Source: Actinoplanes cyaneus
Lineage (GTDB): Bacteria; Actinomycetota; Actinomycetes; Mycobacteriales; Micromonosporaceae
Direction of reading: 5' to 3'
Assembly (NCBI RefSeq): GCF_016862095.1
Contig: NZ_BOMH01000037.1
Span: 62,001-126,000, forward strand
Length of the DNA: 64,000 nucleotides
In this document: positions 40,314-49,479 of the stretch, one piece after another
How the letters are laid out: the number at the start of each line of letters is the position of its first letter
Position numbering within the stretch: position 1 is the stretch's first letter
Position numbers and translations under genes: made by a program
The notes under the pieces: model-generated
What the model saw: the letters and a program-made list of their open reading frames with translations, nothing else
What the model was told of the DNA's origin: nothing
The model's database searches: none

Positions 40314-41053
40314 GCGGCGGGACCTCCGACGTGCGGGAGCTGGGCCGTGGGCCCGCTCAGGGACAGGGCCGGCGCACGCTCGGAGAGCACCCCGGCCTGC
40401 AGGTCGTGGATCCGGCCCATCCGCGCGGCGTGATCCCGGTCGTGGGTGACCAGGATCAGCGCGCACCCGCGGGTGGTGGCCTCCTGCAGCGCGTCGATGA
40501 CGATCGAGCCGGTCTCGGTGTCGAGGGCGCCAGTCGGCTCGTCGGCGAGCAGGATCCGCGGGTCGCGCACCAGCGCGCGGGCGATCGCCACGCGCTGCTG
40601 CTCGCCGCCGGACATCTTCGTCGGCCGGTTCTTGGCGAGGTGCTCGATGCCGACCTGTTCGAGGGCGCGCATGACCCGGGCCCGGCGTTCGCGGCGCGGC
40701 TGCCAGCCCTGGCCGTTGATCAGCGCCATCGCCACGTTCTGCGCCGCGGTCAGGTGCTTGAGCAGGAAGAACCGCTGGAACACGAACCCGAAGTGCGAGC
40801 TGCGCAGCTTCGCCGCGTGCCGCTCGGGGAGCCGGCTGATGTCCCGGTCGTCCAGCAGGTAGGTCCCGGAGTCCGGCCGGTCGAAGAGCCCGAGCACGCT
40901 GAGCAGGGTGCTCTTGCCGGAGCCGGAGCGCCCGACGATCGCCACGCTCTCCCCCGCCCGGACGGTCAGGTCGACCCCGTCGAGGATGGTGCGTGGCTCC
41001 TTCTGCCCCTTGAGGACCTTGGTGATCCCGGTGAGGCGGATCAGTTCGGTCAC
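40310..41053 (-). CDS. MacB/LolD-type ABC transporter ATPase
   Basis: 247 residues from a GTG overlapping the adaptor stop. Walker A is GRSGSGKST, the signature is KMSGGEQQRVAIARAL, Walker B is RILLADEPTGALD and the switch His is in LVTHDRDHA. The DEPTGALD form is typical of the LolD/MacB group that partners FtsX-like permeases. The extended C-terminal tail is Ala/Pro-rich and not conserved. It is cytosolic and bound to the permease encoded next. Confidence 0.9.
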   Translation of the reverse strand: MTELIRLTGITKVLKGQKEPRTILDGVDLTVRAGESVAIVGRSGSGKSTLLSVLGLFDRPDSGTYLLDDRDISRLPERHAAKLRSSHFGFVFQRFFLLKHLTAAQNVAMALINGQGWQPRRERRARVMRALEQVGIEHLAKNRPTKMSGGEQQRVAIARALVRDPRILLADEPTGALDTETGSIVIDALQEATTRGCALILVTHDRDHAARMGRIHDLQAGVLSERAPALSLSGPTAQLPHVGGPAA

Positions 41054-42033
41054 TGCGTCGCTTCCGGGGCCGGCAGGTTCGGGCCGGGGACGGCGACCGT
41101 CTCGTCGCCCTGCAGGCCCTTCTTGATCTCGATGACCTTGCCGTCGGAGATGCCGAGGGTCACGTCGATCGTCTTGCGGGTCTGTCCCTCGCCGACGACC
41201 AGGTCGACCTTGCCCTTGCCCTGCGCGCCGGCGACCGCCTCGACCGGCAGGACGAGGACCTTGCTGGCCTTGTCCGTGATCAGTTCGATGGTCACGTCGG
41301 CGCCGTTGATCAGCTTGATGCTGGTGGGCGGCACGCAGACCAGGCGCATGCCGGTCGGCTCGGAGCCGCTCGTCCCGGTGTCGCCGCCGTTGACCGCGGG
41401 GTCGGGAGCGGTCTGCACGTTCAGCCCGCCGGACGCGTTGGGCGCGGGCGCCGTCGTCGTGGTGACCGGCGCGGGAACCGTCCCGGCGGGCAGCGCGGCG
41501 ATCGTCCCGAGGGCGGTGCACCGGAACGGCCCGGGACCGTTCTTGATCTGCGCCTGCACCTGCTGCACGGCCCCGGAGATCCGGTACGCCTGGGCGCTGT
41601 CGATGTCCGCCACGATGCCGTACCCCGACCGGGTGGCGGAGACGATCGGCATCCCCTTGGTGACCGTCGCGCGGTCGTCCATGAGCCGTCCCGCGAAGAC
41701 CGAGCCGGCCGGGATCTCCACGCGCCGCGGGATCCCGTCGTGCCAGACGCTGGCCACCCAGACCGGGGTGTCGTCCGGCTCCTTGGGCAGGGTGCGGCTC
41801 ACCCAGCGCAGCTCACCGTCGGCCGGCGCGGCGACCCCGAAGACCGGGTTGATCGTGACTTTGCCGGTCAGGCTGATCTTGTTGCTCAGGTCCTGCCGGG
41901 TCGGCTTCACGGTGGTCAGCACCGTGCCGCGGTCGGCCAGTCCCGGTGTCGCGGCGGCCTCGTCGTTCGACGAGCAGCCACCGGCGGCGAGCACCACCAC
42001 CAGCCCCAGAACGGCATTCCTGCGTACGACCAC
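41050..42033 (-). CDS. HlyD/MacA-like adaptor lipoprotein
   Basis: 327 residues from a GTG. The lipobox LAAGGC near residue 20 gives a membrane-anchored lipoprotein on the outer face. Strand-rich segments (TVLTTVKPTRQDLSNKISLT, GVAAPADGELRW) and a C-terminal barrel (VLVLPVEAVAGAQGKGKVDL, ITLG-like VTLGISDGKVIEIKKGL) follow the periplasmic adaptor pattern, though the lipoyl hairpin is short. A Pro/Thr/Ala-rich insert lies near 145-190. It couples to the MacB-like ATPase and permease. In a Gram-positive cell it may present substrates to, or receive them from, the permease. Confidence 0.8.
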   Translation of the reverse strand: MVVRRNAVLGLVVVLAAGGCSSNDEAAATPGLADRGTVLTTVKPTRQDLSNKISLTGKVTINPVFGVAAPADGELRWVSRTLPKEPDDTPVWVASVWHDGIPRRVEIPAGSVFAGRLMDDRATVTKGMPIVSATRSGYGIVADIDSAQAYRISGAVQQVQAQIKNGPGPFRCTALGTIAALPAGTVPAPVTTTTAPAPNASGGLNVQTAPDPAVNGGDTGTSGSEPTGMRLVCVPPTSIKLINGADVTIELITDKASKVLVLPVEAVAGAQGKGKVDLVVGEGQTRKTIDVTLGISDGKVIEIKKGLQGDETVAVPGPNLPAPEATQ

Positions 42034-42258
42034 CCGAATCCCCCGTCGTCAATGCGTCCAGCAGCGCGGCGAAGGGTACCGGACGCGCGCAACCGCCCGG
42101 ACGATGCCCGACGGCAGCTGTCCCGGGCGACGGGGGCCGCCCGGTCCGGGCCTGGGATCCGCTGTCCCGGGCGGGCGCGGGCGCGGCGGACGCGGTAGCG
42201 ATCTGAGGTTTTCGGATTCGGTGTAACGAATCGCACGAAGCTGCCGATCGGTGAGTAC

Positions 42259-45200
42259 GTGACGTCAGACCGGCTTGAAGAGCTGCTCTACGACAGCGAG
42301 CGCACCCGGGTGACCCGGATCCGCGCCGCGGACGGCAGCGGGACAGTCAGCAAACAGCCGCTCGGGCCGGGCGCGCCGGAGCGGCTGCGCACCGAGGTCG
42401 CCGCGCTGCGCCGCCTCACCGGGGTGCCGGGCACGCCGCAGCTGGCCGGCGACGGGGACGGGGTGCTGCGGTTGCGGGACACCTCCGGCCGTACTGTCGC
42501 GGATTCTCCCGGGCCCTGGCCGGTGGACCGGCTGGTGGACCTGGCGCACCGGCTGGCCCTCGTGCTCGCCGACGTCCACCGGCACGGGGTGATCCATCGC
42601 GACGTCAGCCCGGCGAACATCCTGGTCGGCGAGACCGGCGAGCCGACGCTGATCGACTTCGAGCTGGCCGCGCTGACCGTGCAGGACCACCACTGCACGG
42701 TGCCCGAGGACGGTCTCGCCGGCACCCTGCCCTACCTGGCGCCGGAGCAGACCGGGCGCACCGGGCGGCCGGTCGACCACCGCGCCGACCTGTACGCGCT
42801 CGGCGCGACCCTCTACGAGCTGGCCACCGGGGCGCCGCCGTTCGGCCGGGACGGGGATCGGGACCCGCTGAGCCTGATCCACGACCACCTGGCCCGGGTG
42901 CCGGTGCCGCCCGCCGAGGTGAACCCGCAGTTCCCGGCGATGCTGTCGCGGATCGTCATGCGGCTGCTGGAGAAGGAGCCGGACCGCCGCTACCAGAGCG
43001 GCGAAGGACTCGCCCACGACCTGACGCTGCTGCGGCTGGGCGGCCTGGACGTGCTGGGCAGCCGCGACTTCCCGCTGCGCCTGGCTCCGCCGGCCACCCT
43101 GATCGGGCGGGACGCGCCCCTCGCGGCACTGCACGCGCTGCTCGCCGGGACGGTCGCCGGGCACAGCGCGCTCGCCCTGATCACCGGGCCCGCGGGGGTC
43201 GGCAAGACGTCGCTGGCGGACCGGTTGCGCCCCGCCGTCGAGGCCGCCGGTGGATGGTTCGTCGCCGGGAAGTTCGACCAGTTCCGGCGCGACGTGGGCG
43301 GTGACGCCGTACGGCAGGCCTTCGATCTTCTCGGTTCTCAGCTGCTGTCCGAGCCCGAGGAGGTGGTGGCGCAGCTGCGGACCCGGCTGCGGGACGCACT
43401 CGGGCCGAACACCGCCCTGTTCGCGACCCTGTCGCCGCCGTTTCGCGCGCTGCTCGGCGTGCCGGGCGAGGAGCCGCTGACCGACGATCCGCGCGCCCTG
43501 TTCGCCCGGATCCGGCTGGCCACCTCCGCGGTGCTGCGGACCGTCGCGAGCGGCGCGAGCCCGGTGGTGCTGTTCATCGACGACCTGCAGTGGGCGGCCG
43601 GAGCGGCGTTCCAGTTCCTCGACGACGTGCTCGACCAGCCCGACGTGCCCGGCCTGCTGGTGCTCGGCGCCTGCCGGGAGGAGCAGATCGACCGGGCCCA
43701 CCCGCTGGCCGCGCTGCTCGACCGGCTGCGTCACGAGCGCGGCGACGCCGGCGAGATCCGCCTGGCGAACCTCGGGCCGGACGACCTGCCGCGGCTGGTC
43801 GCCGAGATGCTGCGGCTGCCGGTCACCGAAGCCGCGCCGCTGGCCGCGGTGCTCGCCGGGCGGACCGGCGGCAACCCGTTCGACACGGTCGAGCTGATCA
43901 ACGCGCTGCGCCGGGAGGGCACCCTGGTTCCCGAGGGCACCGGTTGGCGGTGGGACGACGCCGCGGTCCGGCGGTTCGTCGGCCACGGCGACGTGCCGGC
44001 GCTGCTCGGCGCGCGGATCGCCGCGCTGCCGGCCGAGGCCGGCGAGATGCTCGACATGATGGCCGGGCTCGGCGGAGAGGTCGACCTGGATCAGCTGGGG
44101 GTGGCGGCCGCGCGGGACGCCGACGAGGTCACCGCGGCGCTGCGGCCGGCCGCCGACGACGAGCTGGTCACGGTCGGCGCGCGGACCGCGCGGTTCCGGC
44201 ACGACCGGATCCACCAGGCCGCGTTCGGGCGCCTGGCCGCGGACGAGCGGGCGCGGCTGAGCCTCACGCTGGCGCGGCGGCTCGCGGCGGATCCGGCGCA
44301 CGCCCTCGCGGCGGCACCGCAGTATCTGGCGGCGGGCGCGGCCATGGCCGTACCGGGAATCTCTGTGGAAGGGGAGGAGCGGACCGCGACGGCCCTGATG
44401 CGGCGAGCCGCGAATGCCGCGCGGCTCGTCGCCAATCATGCGGGGGCCGAGCTTTATCTCGCGGCGTCGCTCCGCCTGCTCTCCCCCGACGATCCGGCGT
44501 ACGACGACACGCGCGCGGAATGGCATTCGGCGCTCTGCGCCCTGGGCCGATTCGAGGCGGCCGATCGCGAGTTCGGCCAGCTCAGCAAGGGTGATCACGA
44601 TCCGATCTGGTTCGCCGGGCCGGTCGCCGAGCAGATCGGCGCGCTCACCAATCGGCGCCTGCTCGCCGAGGCGCTCGCGCTCGGGATCGACCTTCTCGGC
44701 GCGCTCGGCATCGACGTTCCCGACCCGGAGCGGATGGGGCCGGAGATCGGCACCGGATTGGCGGCCTTCTACGCGTGGCTGGCCCATCACGACGACGGCG
44801 GGAACCATCCGGAACTGAGCGACGAACGGCTTCTCGCGGTCGCGCATCTGCTGAATCGGATGACCCCGGCGGCGTTCTTCGCCGATCAGCGGCTGATGGC
44901 GTGGCTGGTGGCGCAGGCCGCGCGGATCTGGGCCGGGCACGGGGTCAGCGCGGCGCTGGTCGGCACGATCGGCAACATCGGCATCATCACGATCTCCAGC
45001 GGCGGCGAGTACCGGGCCGCCTACGACGCGCTGCGCGTGATCATCGCGGCCGGCGAGAAGCACGGCTACGAGCCGGAGGTCTCGCAGGTCAGGTTCCTGC
45101 ACGCGCTCGCCGGGGTGCCGTGGTTCGAGCCGCTGGACAACGGCGTGCGGCTGGCCCACCAGGCGCGCGACGGGCTGCTGCGCGGCGGGGACCTGCGCAG

Positions 45201-47049
45201 CGCCTTCTACACCTACTACGCGTCGGTGCCGCAGATGCTGGGCAGCGCGCCGGATCTGGAGGCGTTCGCCCGGGAGGCCGAGGCGGGCCAGGCGTTCGGG
45301 CAGCGGATCGGCGCCGAGTACGAGACCTCGATGTTCGTCGTCGGTCAGCGCCTGGTGCGGGTCCTGCGCGGCACGGAGGTGTCCCTCGGCGAGCATCCCG
45401 AGCTCGCCGGCAACGACGCGGCCAGCGCGTTCTTCGTGGTGTCGAAGGCGCTGGCCGCCGCGATCACCGGCGACGACGACGCGCTGGCCCGGCACAGCGC
45501 GACCGCGGTCGGGCTGCTGCCGACGATCCCCGGCGTCTACCTGCAGGCGCCGGCGCACCTGCTAGCAGTGCTCGGCGCGGCGGTCCGGGCGCAACGGTCC
45601 GGCGACGCCGGCCGGGAGGCCGCGCTGAACGATCTGGACCGGAGCCGGGACTTCCTGGCCGGCCGCGCGCTCGACCAGCCGGGCAACTACCGGCACCTGC
45701 ACCGGTTCGCCGAGGCGACCCGCGCGGCGGTGCTCGGCGACTTCCAGGCCGCCGCGGTCGCCTACGACGCCGCGCTGCAGGACGCCTCGGCCACCGCACA
45801 GTCCTGGCACGCGCCGCTGATCGCCGAACGGGCCGCGCGGTTCTACCTGGCCAACGGCCTGGAACACGTCGGCGACCGGCTGCTGGCCGAGGCGCTGCAG
45901 GGGTACGCCCGGTGGGGCGCGACCGGCAAGGTCCACGACCTGAAACGCGCCTACCCGTCGCTGGGCTCCCGCCTGGCCGGCCCCGCCACGCCCCGGGCCG
46001 CGACGCTCGACAGCCTGTCCACCGAGGTCATCGACCTGATGGCGGTGCTCGAGGCGGCCCGGGTGCTCAGCTCCGAGACCGACCTGGACAGCCTGCGGGC
46101 ACGGGTGCAGCACGTGCTCAAGGCGATGACCGGGGCGACCGCCGTGCGGGTGGTGCTCTGGGACCCCGCCGTCGACGGGTGGGTGTTCGACGACGAGGGC
46201 GGGCTGCCGCTGACCGCGATCCGGCACGCCGAACGCACCCGGGAGCCGCTGCTCGTCGACGACGTGACCCTCGACGGGCGGGTGTCACGCGACCCGTACC
46301 TGGCCGGCCTCGACAACTGCTCGCTGCTGGTCGTGCCGGTGATCGGCCAGGGCCGGCCGCGGGCGATGCTGGTCCTGGAGAACCGGCTCACCCGGCGCGC
46401 GTTCTCGGCCGGGCGCCTCGACGCGGTGCAGCTCATCGCCGGGCAGCTCACCGTCTCCCTGGAGAACGCGCAGGTGTACGCGTCGCTGGAGCGCAAGGTC
46501 GCCGAACGCACCGAGGCCCTCGCGGAGGCCAACCGGCGGCTCGAACTGCTGACCGTCACCGACCCGCTGACCGGGCTGCCGAACCGGCGCAAGCTGACCA
46601 CGTTCCTCGACGCCGAGTGGCTGCGCTCGAAACGCTCGCAGGAGCCGATCGGGGTGGCCATGGTCGACATCGACCAGTTCAAGAAGTACAACGACCACTT
46701 CGGCCATCAGGGCGGCGACAACTGCCTGCGGCTGGTCGCCGACGCGCTGCGCGACAGCGTCCGGGTCACCGACCTGGTCGCGCGGTACGGCGGTGAGGAG
46801 TTCTGCATCGTCATGCCCGGCGCCAACGAGGAGAACGCGATGGTGGTCGCCGAACGGGCGTGCCGGGCGGTGTCGCGGCTGCGGGAGCCGCACCCGGTCG
46901 CCGACGACGCCATCGTCACCGTGAGCGTGGGCGTGACCTCGGCGAACCCGGCCGGAGCGTCCTCCCCCGAGGAGTTGATCAAGCTCGCGGACGAGGCGCT
47001 CTACGCGGCCAAACGCGCCGGGCGCAACCGGGTGGTGAGCGGGCCCTAG
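42259..47049 (+). CDS. Giant signalling protein: kinase - AAA ATPase - helical repeats - GAF - GGDEF
   Basis: 1596 residues from GTG 42259. The kinase domain (1-265) has HRDVSPANIL with Asp115, but the metal motif reads IDFELA, not DFG. The AAA/STAND-type ATPase has Walker A GPAGVGKTSL (310-319) and Walker B VVLFIDDLQWA near 440. A long helical-repeat region (about 600-1250) resembles the AAA_16/MalT-like family. A GAF domain (about 1275-1410) and a coiled coil (ASLERKVAERTEALAEANRR) lead to an active GGDEF domain with GGEEF (1511-1515) and an RVTD inhibitory site five residues before it. Kinase-AAA-GAF proteins usually end in a histidine kinase; here the output is c-di-GMP. Confidence 0.9.
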   Translation: MTSDRLEELLYDSERTRVTRIRAADGSGTVSKQPLGPGAPERLRTEVAALRRLTGVPGTPQLAGDGDGVLRLRDTSGRTVADSPGPWPVDRLVDLAHRLALVLADVHRHGVIHRDVSPANILVGETGEPTLIDFELAALTVQDHHCTVPEDGLAGTLPYLAPEQTGRTGRPVDHRADLYALGATLYELATGAPPFGRDGDRDPLSLIHDHLARVPVPPAEVNPQFPAMLSRIVMRLLEKEPDRRYQSGEGLAHDLTLLRLGGLDVLGSRDFPLRLAPPATLIGRDAPLAALHALLAGTVAGHSALALITGPAGVGKTSLADRLRPAVEAAGGWFVAGKFDQFRRDVGGDAVRQAFDLLGSQLLSEPEEVVAQLRTRLRDALGPNTALFATLSPPFRALLGVPGEEPLTDDPRALFARIRLATSAVLRTVASGASPVVLFIDDLQWAAGAAFQFLDDVLDQPDVPGLLVLGACREEQIDRAHPLAALLDRLRHERGDAGEIRLANLGPDDLPRLVAEMLRLPVTEAAPLAAVLAGRTGGNPFDTVELINALRREGTLVPEGTGWRWDDAAVRRFVGHGDVPALLGARIAALPAEAGEMLDMMAGLGGEVDLDQLGVAAARDADEVTAALRPAADDELVTVGARTARFRHDRIHQAAFGRLAADERARLSLTLARRLAADPAHALAAAPQYLAAGAAMAVPGISVEGEERTATALMRRAANAARLVANHAGAELYLAASLRLLSPDDPAYDDTRAEWHSALCALGRFEAADREFGQLSKGDHDPIWFAGPVAEQIGALTNRRLLAEALALGIDLLGALGIDVPDPERMGPEIGTGLAAFYAWLAHHDDGGNHPELSDERLLAVAHLLNRMTPAAFFADQRLMAWLVAQAARIWAGHGVSAALVGTIGNIGIITISSGGEYRAAYDALRVIIAAGEKHGYEPEVSQVRFLHALAGVPWFEPLDNGVRLAHQARDGLLRGGDLRSAFYTYYASVPQMLGSAPDLEAFAREAEAGQAFGQRIGAEYETSMFVVGQRLVRVLRGTEVSLGEHPELAGNDAASAFFVVSKALAAAITGDDDALARHSATAVGLLPTIPGVYLQAPAHLLAVLGAAVRAQRSGDAGREAALNDLDRSRDFLAGRALDQPGNYRHLHRFAEATRAAVLGDFQAAAVAYDAALQDASATAQSWHAPLIAERAARFYLANGLEHVGDRLLAEALQGYARWGATGKVHDLKRAYPSLGSRLAGPATPRAATLDSLSTEVIDLMAVLEAARVLSSETDLDSLRARVQHVLKAMTGATAVRVVLWDPAVDGWVFDDEGGLPLTAIRHAERTREPLLVDDVTLDGRVSRDPYLAGLDNCSLLVVPVIGQGRPRAMLVLENRLTRRAFSAGRLDAVQLIAGQLTVSLENAQVYASLERKVAERTEALAEANRRLELLTVTDPLTGLPNRRKLTTFLDAEWLRSKRSQEPIGVAMVDIDQFKKYNDHFGHQGGDNCLRLVADALRDSVRVTDLVARYGGEEFCIVMPGANEENAMVVAERACRAVSRLREPHPVADDAIVTVSVGVTSANPAGASSPEELIKLADEALYAAKRAGRNRVVSGP

Positions 47050-47059
47050 CATTCTCGGC

Positions 47060-47902
47060 ATGCTGCTGCTGGTGCCCGGGGATGTGCTGCGACCGCGACG
47101 GCCGGACGAGCACTTCGCCGGGGAGGTGGCCGCGGCGCGGGAGGCGGGGATCGAGGTCGCGGTCGTCGACCACGACGCGCTGACCCGCGGCGGGCCGGCC
47201 GACGCGGCTGTGGCCCGGGTGCCCGCCGGCGCGGACGCCGTCTACCGCGGCTGGATGCTGCGCAGCCCGCAGTACGCGTCGCTGGCCGCCGCGCTGTCCC
47301 GGCGCGGCGTCACGCTGCGGACCGGCGCCGGCGACTACCAGCGCGCCCACGAGCTGCCGGGGTGGTATGCGGCGGCGGCCGGGCACACGCCGCCGGCGGT
47401 GTGGACCGTCGGGGACTCCCGAACGGACTTCGCGGCGGCGTGCGCGTCGCTCGGCGATGGGGCCGCGGTGCTGCGCGACTACACGAAGTCGATGAAGCAT
47501 CACTGGCACGAGGCCGCGTACCTCCCGTCGGTCGCCGATCCGGACGCGGCGTGGAAGGTCGCGAGCCGCTTCCGCGAGCTGCGCGACGACGAGTTCACCG
47601 GCGGTTTCGTGCTGCGCCGCTTCGAGCCGCTCACCGGCGCCGAGGTCCGCACCTGGTGGATCGGTGGCGAGTGCCGGCTGGTCACCGCCCACCCCGACAC
47701 TCCCGGCGAGTTGCCACCGGCCGGCCTCGACCCGGAGTTCCTGACCCCGGTGATCAGGTCGCTGGGCCTGCCGTTCGTCACCGCCGACCTGGCCCGCCAC
47801 GAGGACGGCCGCTGGCGCCTCATCGAGATCGGCGACGGCCAGGTCAGCGACCGTCCCACCAGCACCGACGCCGCCGCCCTGATCACCGCTCTGCACGGCT
47901 GA
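47060..47902 (+). CDS. ATP-grasp domain protein (DUF4343-type)
   Basis: 280 residues, 10 bases after the kinase-GGDEF gene. The N-terminal part is Rossmann-like, and the central KSMKHHWHEAAYLPS and EFTGGFVLRRFEPL stretches precede the ATP-grasp end motif WRLIEIGDGQVSDRP, where Glu and Asp or Asn bind Mg-ATP. This matches the DUF4343 ATP-grasp group, whose members ligate carboxylates to amines in peptides or small molecules. No substrate is evident. Proximity suggests cotranscription with the upstream signalling gene. Confidence 0.75.
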   Translation: MLLLVPGDVLRPRRPDEHFAGEVAAAREAGIEVAVVDHDALTRGGPADAAVARVPAGADAVYRGWMLRSPQYASLAAALSRRGVTLRTGAGDYQRAHELPGWYAAAAGHTPPAVWTVGDSRTDFAAACASLGDGAAVLRDYTKSMKHHWHEAAYLPSVADPDAAWKVASRFRELRDDEFTGGFVLRRFEPLTGAEVRTWWIGGECRLVTAHPDTPGELPPAGLDPEFLTPVIRSLGLPFVTADLARHEDGRWRLIEIGDGQVSDRPTSTDAAALITALHG

Positions 47903-48041
47903 GGCAGCGGGCCACACGGGCACACGCTGCGCACCGGTGGGTGCACGGATGGCACTTGAACCGGCCATTCGGCATCCATACAGTTGCCCGAGTCGATCAA
48001 GTCGACCAGTGTCCTGATCGGATGCTGTAACGGGAAGAAGG

Positions 48042-49379
48042 ATGGCATTGTCAGTGCTGACGGCAGGTTCTCTTCGTCGATTCCTGAAGCGGGGACGGCG
48101 CAGTACTGCGACAGCGGTGGCCGCATCGCTGCTGGCGGTTGCGGTCACCGCCACCGTTCCACCGGCACCGGCAGGTGCCGCGGCCGCGAGCCACTCCGAG
48201 AAACTGCTCTTCGACGGCGGTGGTAGCGAGGTTCTGAACGGCATCACCTACCATTCGTTCCGCATTCCCTCGCTGGTGCAGACCACCAAGCACACGCTCC
48301 TCGCCTTCGCCGAGGGGCGCGCGTCGGACAACTCTGACTGGGGCAACATCAACCTGGTCTACAAGCGCTCGACCGACGACGGTGCCAGTTGGTCGGCGCT
48401 GAGCGAGGTCGTCGGGGCGGGCTCCGGCACCTGGGGCAACCCGACCGCGGTGGTGGACCAGAGCAACAACAGGATCTGGCTGTTCATGTCGTGGAACCCC
48501 GCCGGTTACAGCCAGCACGGCTCGGCCGGGACGACCAAGATCACCGAGTGGGACCAGCGCCGCGTCTATGTGACCTCCAGTGACGATGACGGGGTGAGCT
48601 GGGCCACGCCGGTCAACATCAGCGAGGCGGTCAAGCCCAGGACCCGCGGGGTCGGCACTGTCTGGGCCTGGGACGCGGTCGGCCCCGGCGTGGGCGTCCA
48701 GATCACCACCGGCGAGCACGCGGGCCGGTTGGTGATTCCCGCCGTCAGCCGCAACATCTACAGCGATGACCACGGCGCGACGTGGAAGACCCAGCTCATC
48801 ACCGAGAAGGGCACCGGGAACACGATGCAGGGCACCAGCGAGGGCACGGTGCTGGAGCTCACCGACGGCCAGCTCTACCGCAACGATCGGGCCGCCGCCT
48901 ACTGGGACGACGACGTGGCCTCGACCCAGCGCCGCTGGGTCACCCGCGGCACGATCGAGAACGGCTTCGACACGTACGCGCCGGACAACCGCCTGCTGGA
49001 CCCCCGGTCCGAGGGTTCCACGATGCGCTACAACCTCAACTCGCCCGCCCGCATCGTCTTCCTCAACTCCGCGAGCACCGGCACCCGGACCAAGATGGAG
49101 GTGAAGATCAGCAACGACGAGGCCAGGACCTGGCCCTGCTACCGCACCCTCAACGACGCGCCGCTGCCGTCACACACCGCGCCGGGCTGGTCGGGCCTGG
49201 GCAGCCTCGCGGTCAAGGAGGGTGGCTACTCCAGCATCGCCAAGACCGCCGACTTCACCATCGGCGCCCTGGTCGAAGTGAACGAGAACACGGACGACAG
49301 CTCGACGTCCCACCGCTCGATCGTCTTCCGCAAGGTCAACCTGCCCTGGGTCTTCGCCGGCCCGGGCACCTGTTCGTAA
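48042..49379 (+). CDS. Secreted exo-alpha-sialidase (GH33-like)
   Basis: 445 residues with GAAGAAGG before the ATG. A long signal peptide (TAVAASLLAVAVTATVPPAP, cut after AGAA) leads to a six-blade sialidase propeller. The FRIPSLV motif gives the first Arg of the triad; Asp boxes read STDDGASW, SSDDDGVSW and YSDDHGATW. SEGTVLEL and RYNLNSPAR supply the Glu and a second Arg, and the Tyr nucleophile probably lies near the GGYSSI motif. It should release sialic acid outside the cell. No CBM or LPXTG anchor is present. Confidence 0.85.
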   Translation: MALSVLTAGSLRRFLKRGRRSTATAVAASLLAVAVTATVPPAPAGAAAASHSEKLLFDGGGSEVLNGITYHSFRIPSLVQTTKHTLLAFAEGRASDNSDWGNINLVYKRSTDDGASWSALSEVVGAGSGTWGNPTAVVDQSNNRIWLFMSWNPAGYSQHGSAGTTKITEWDQRRVYVTSSDDDGVSWATPVNISEAVKPRTRGVGTVWAWDAVGPGVGVQITTGEHAGRLVIPAVSRNIYSDDHGATWKTQLITEKGTGNTMQGTSEGTVLELTDGQLYRNDRAAAYWDDDVASTQRRWVTRGTIENGFDTYAPDNRLLDPRSEGSTMRYNLNSPARIVFLNSASTGTRTKMEVKISNDEARTWPCYRTLNDAPLPSHTAPGWSGLGSLAVKEGGYSSIAKTADFTIGALVEVNENTDDSSTSHRSIVFRKVNLPWVFAGPGTCS

Positions 49380-49479
49380 CGGCTCCCCCAGAGCTTCATC
49401 GGCGGCCCGGCCCTGAACCATGCCCGTCCCGGTGGGCACGGCAGGGTTGGGTGCCGGCCGTCCGGGAACCTTCGGGGAC

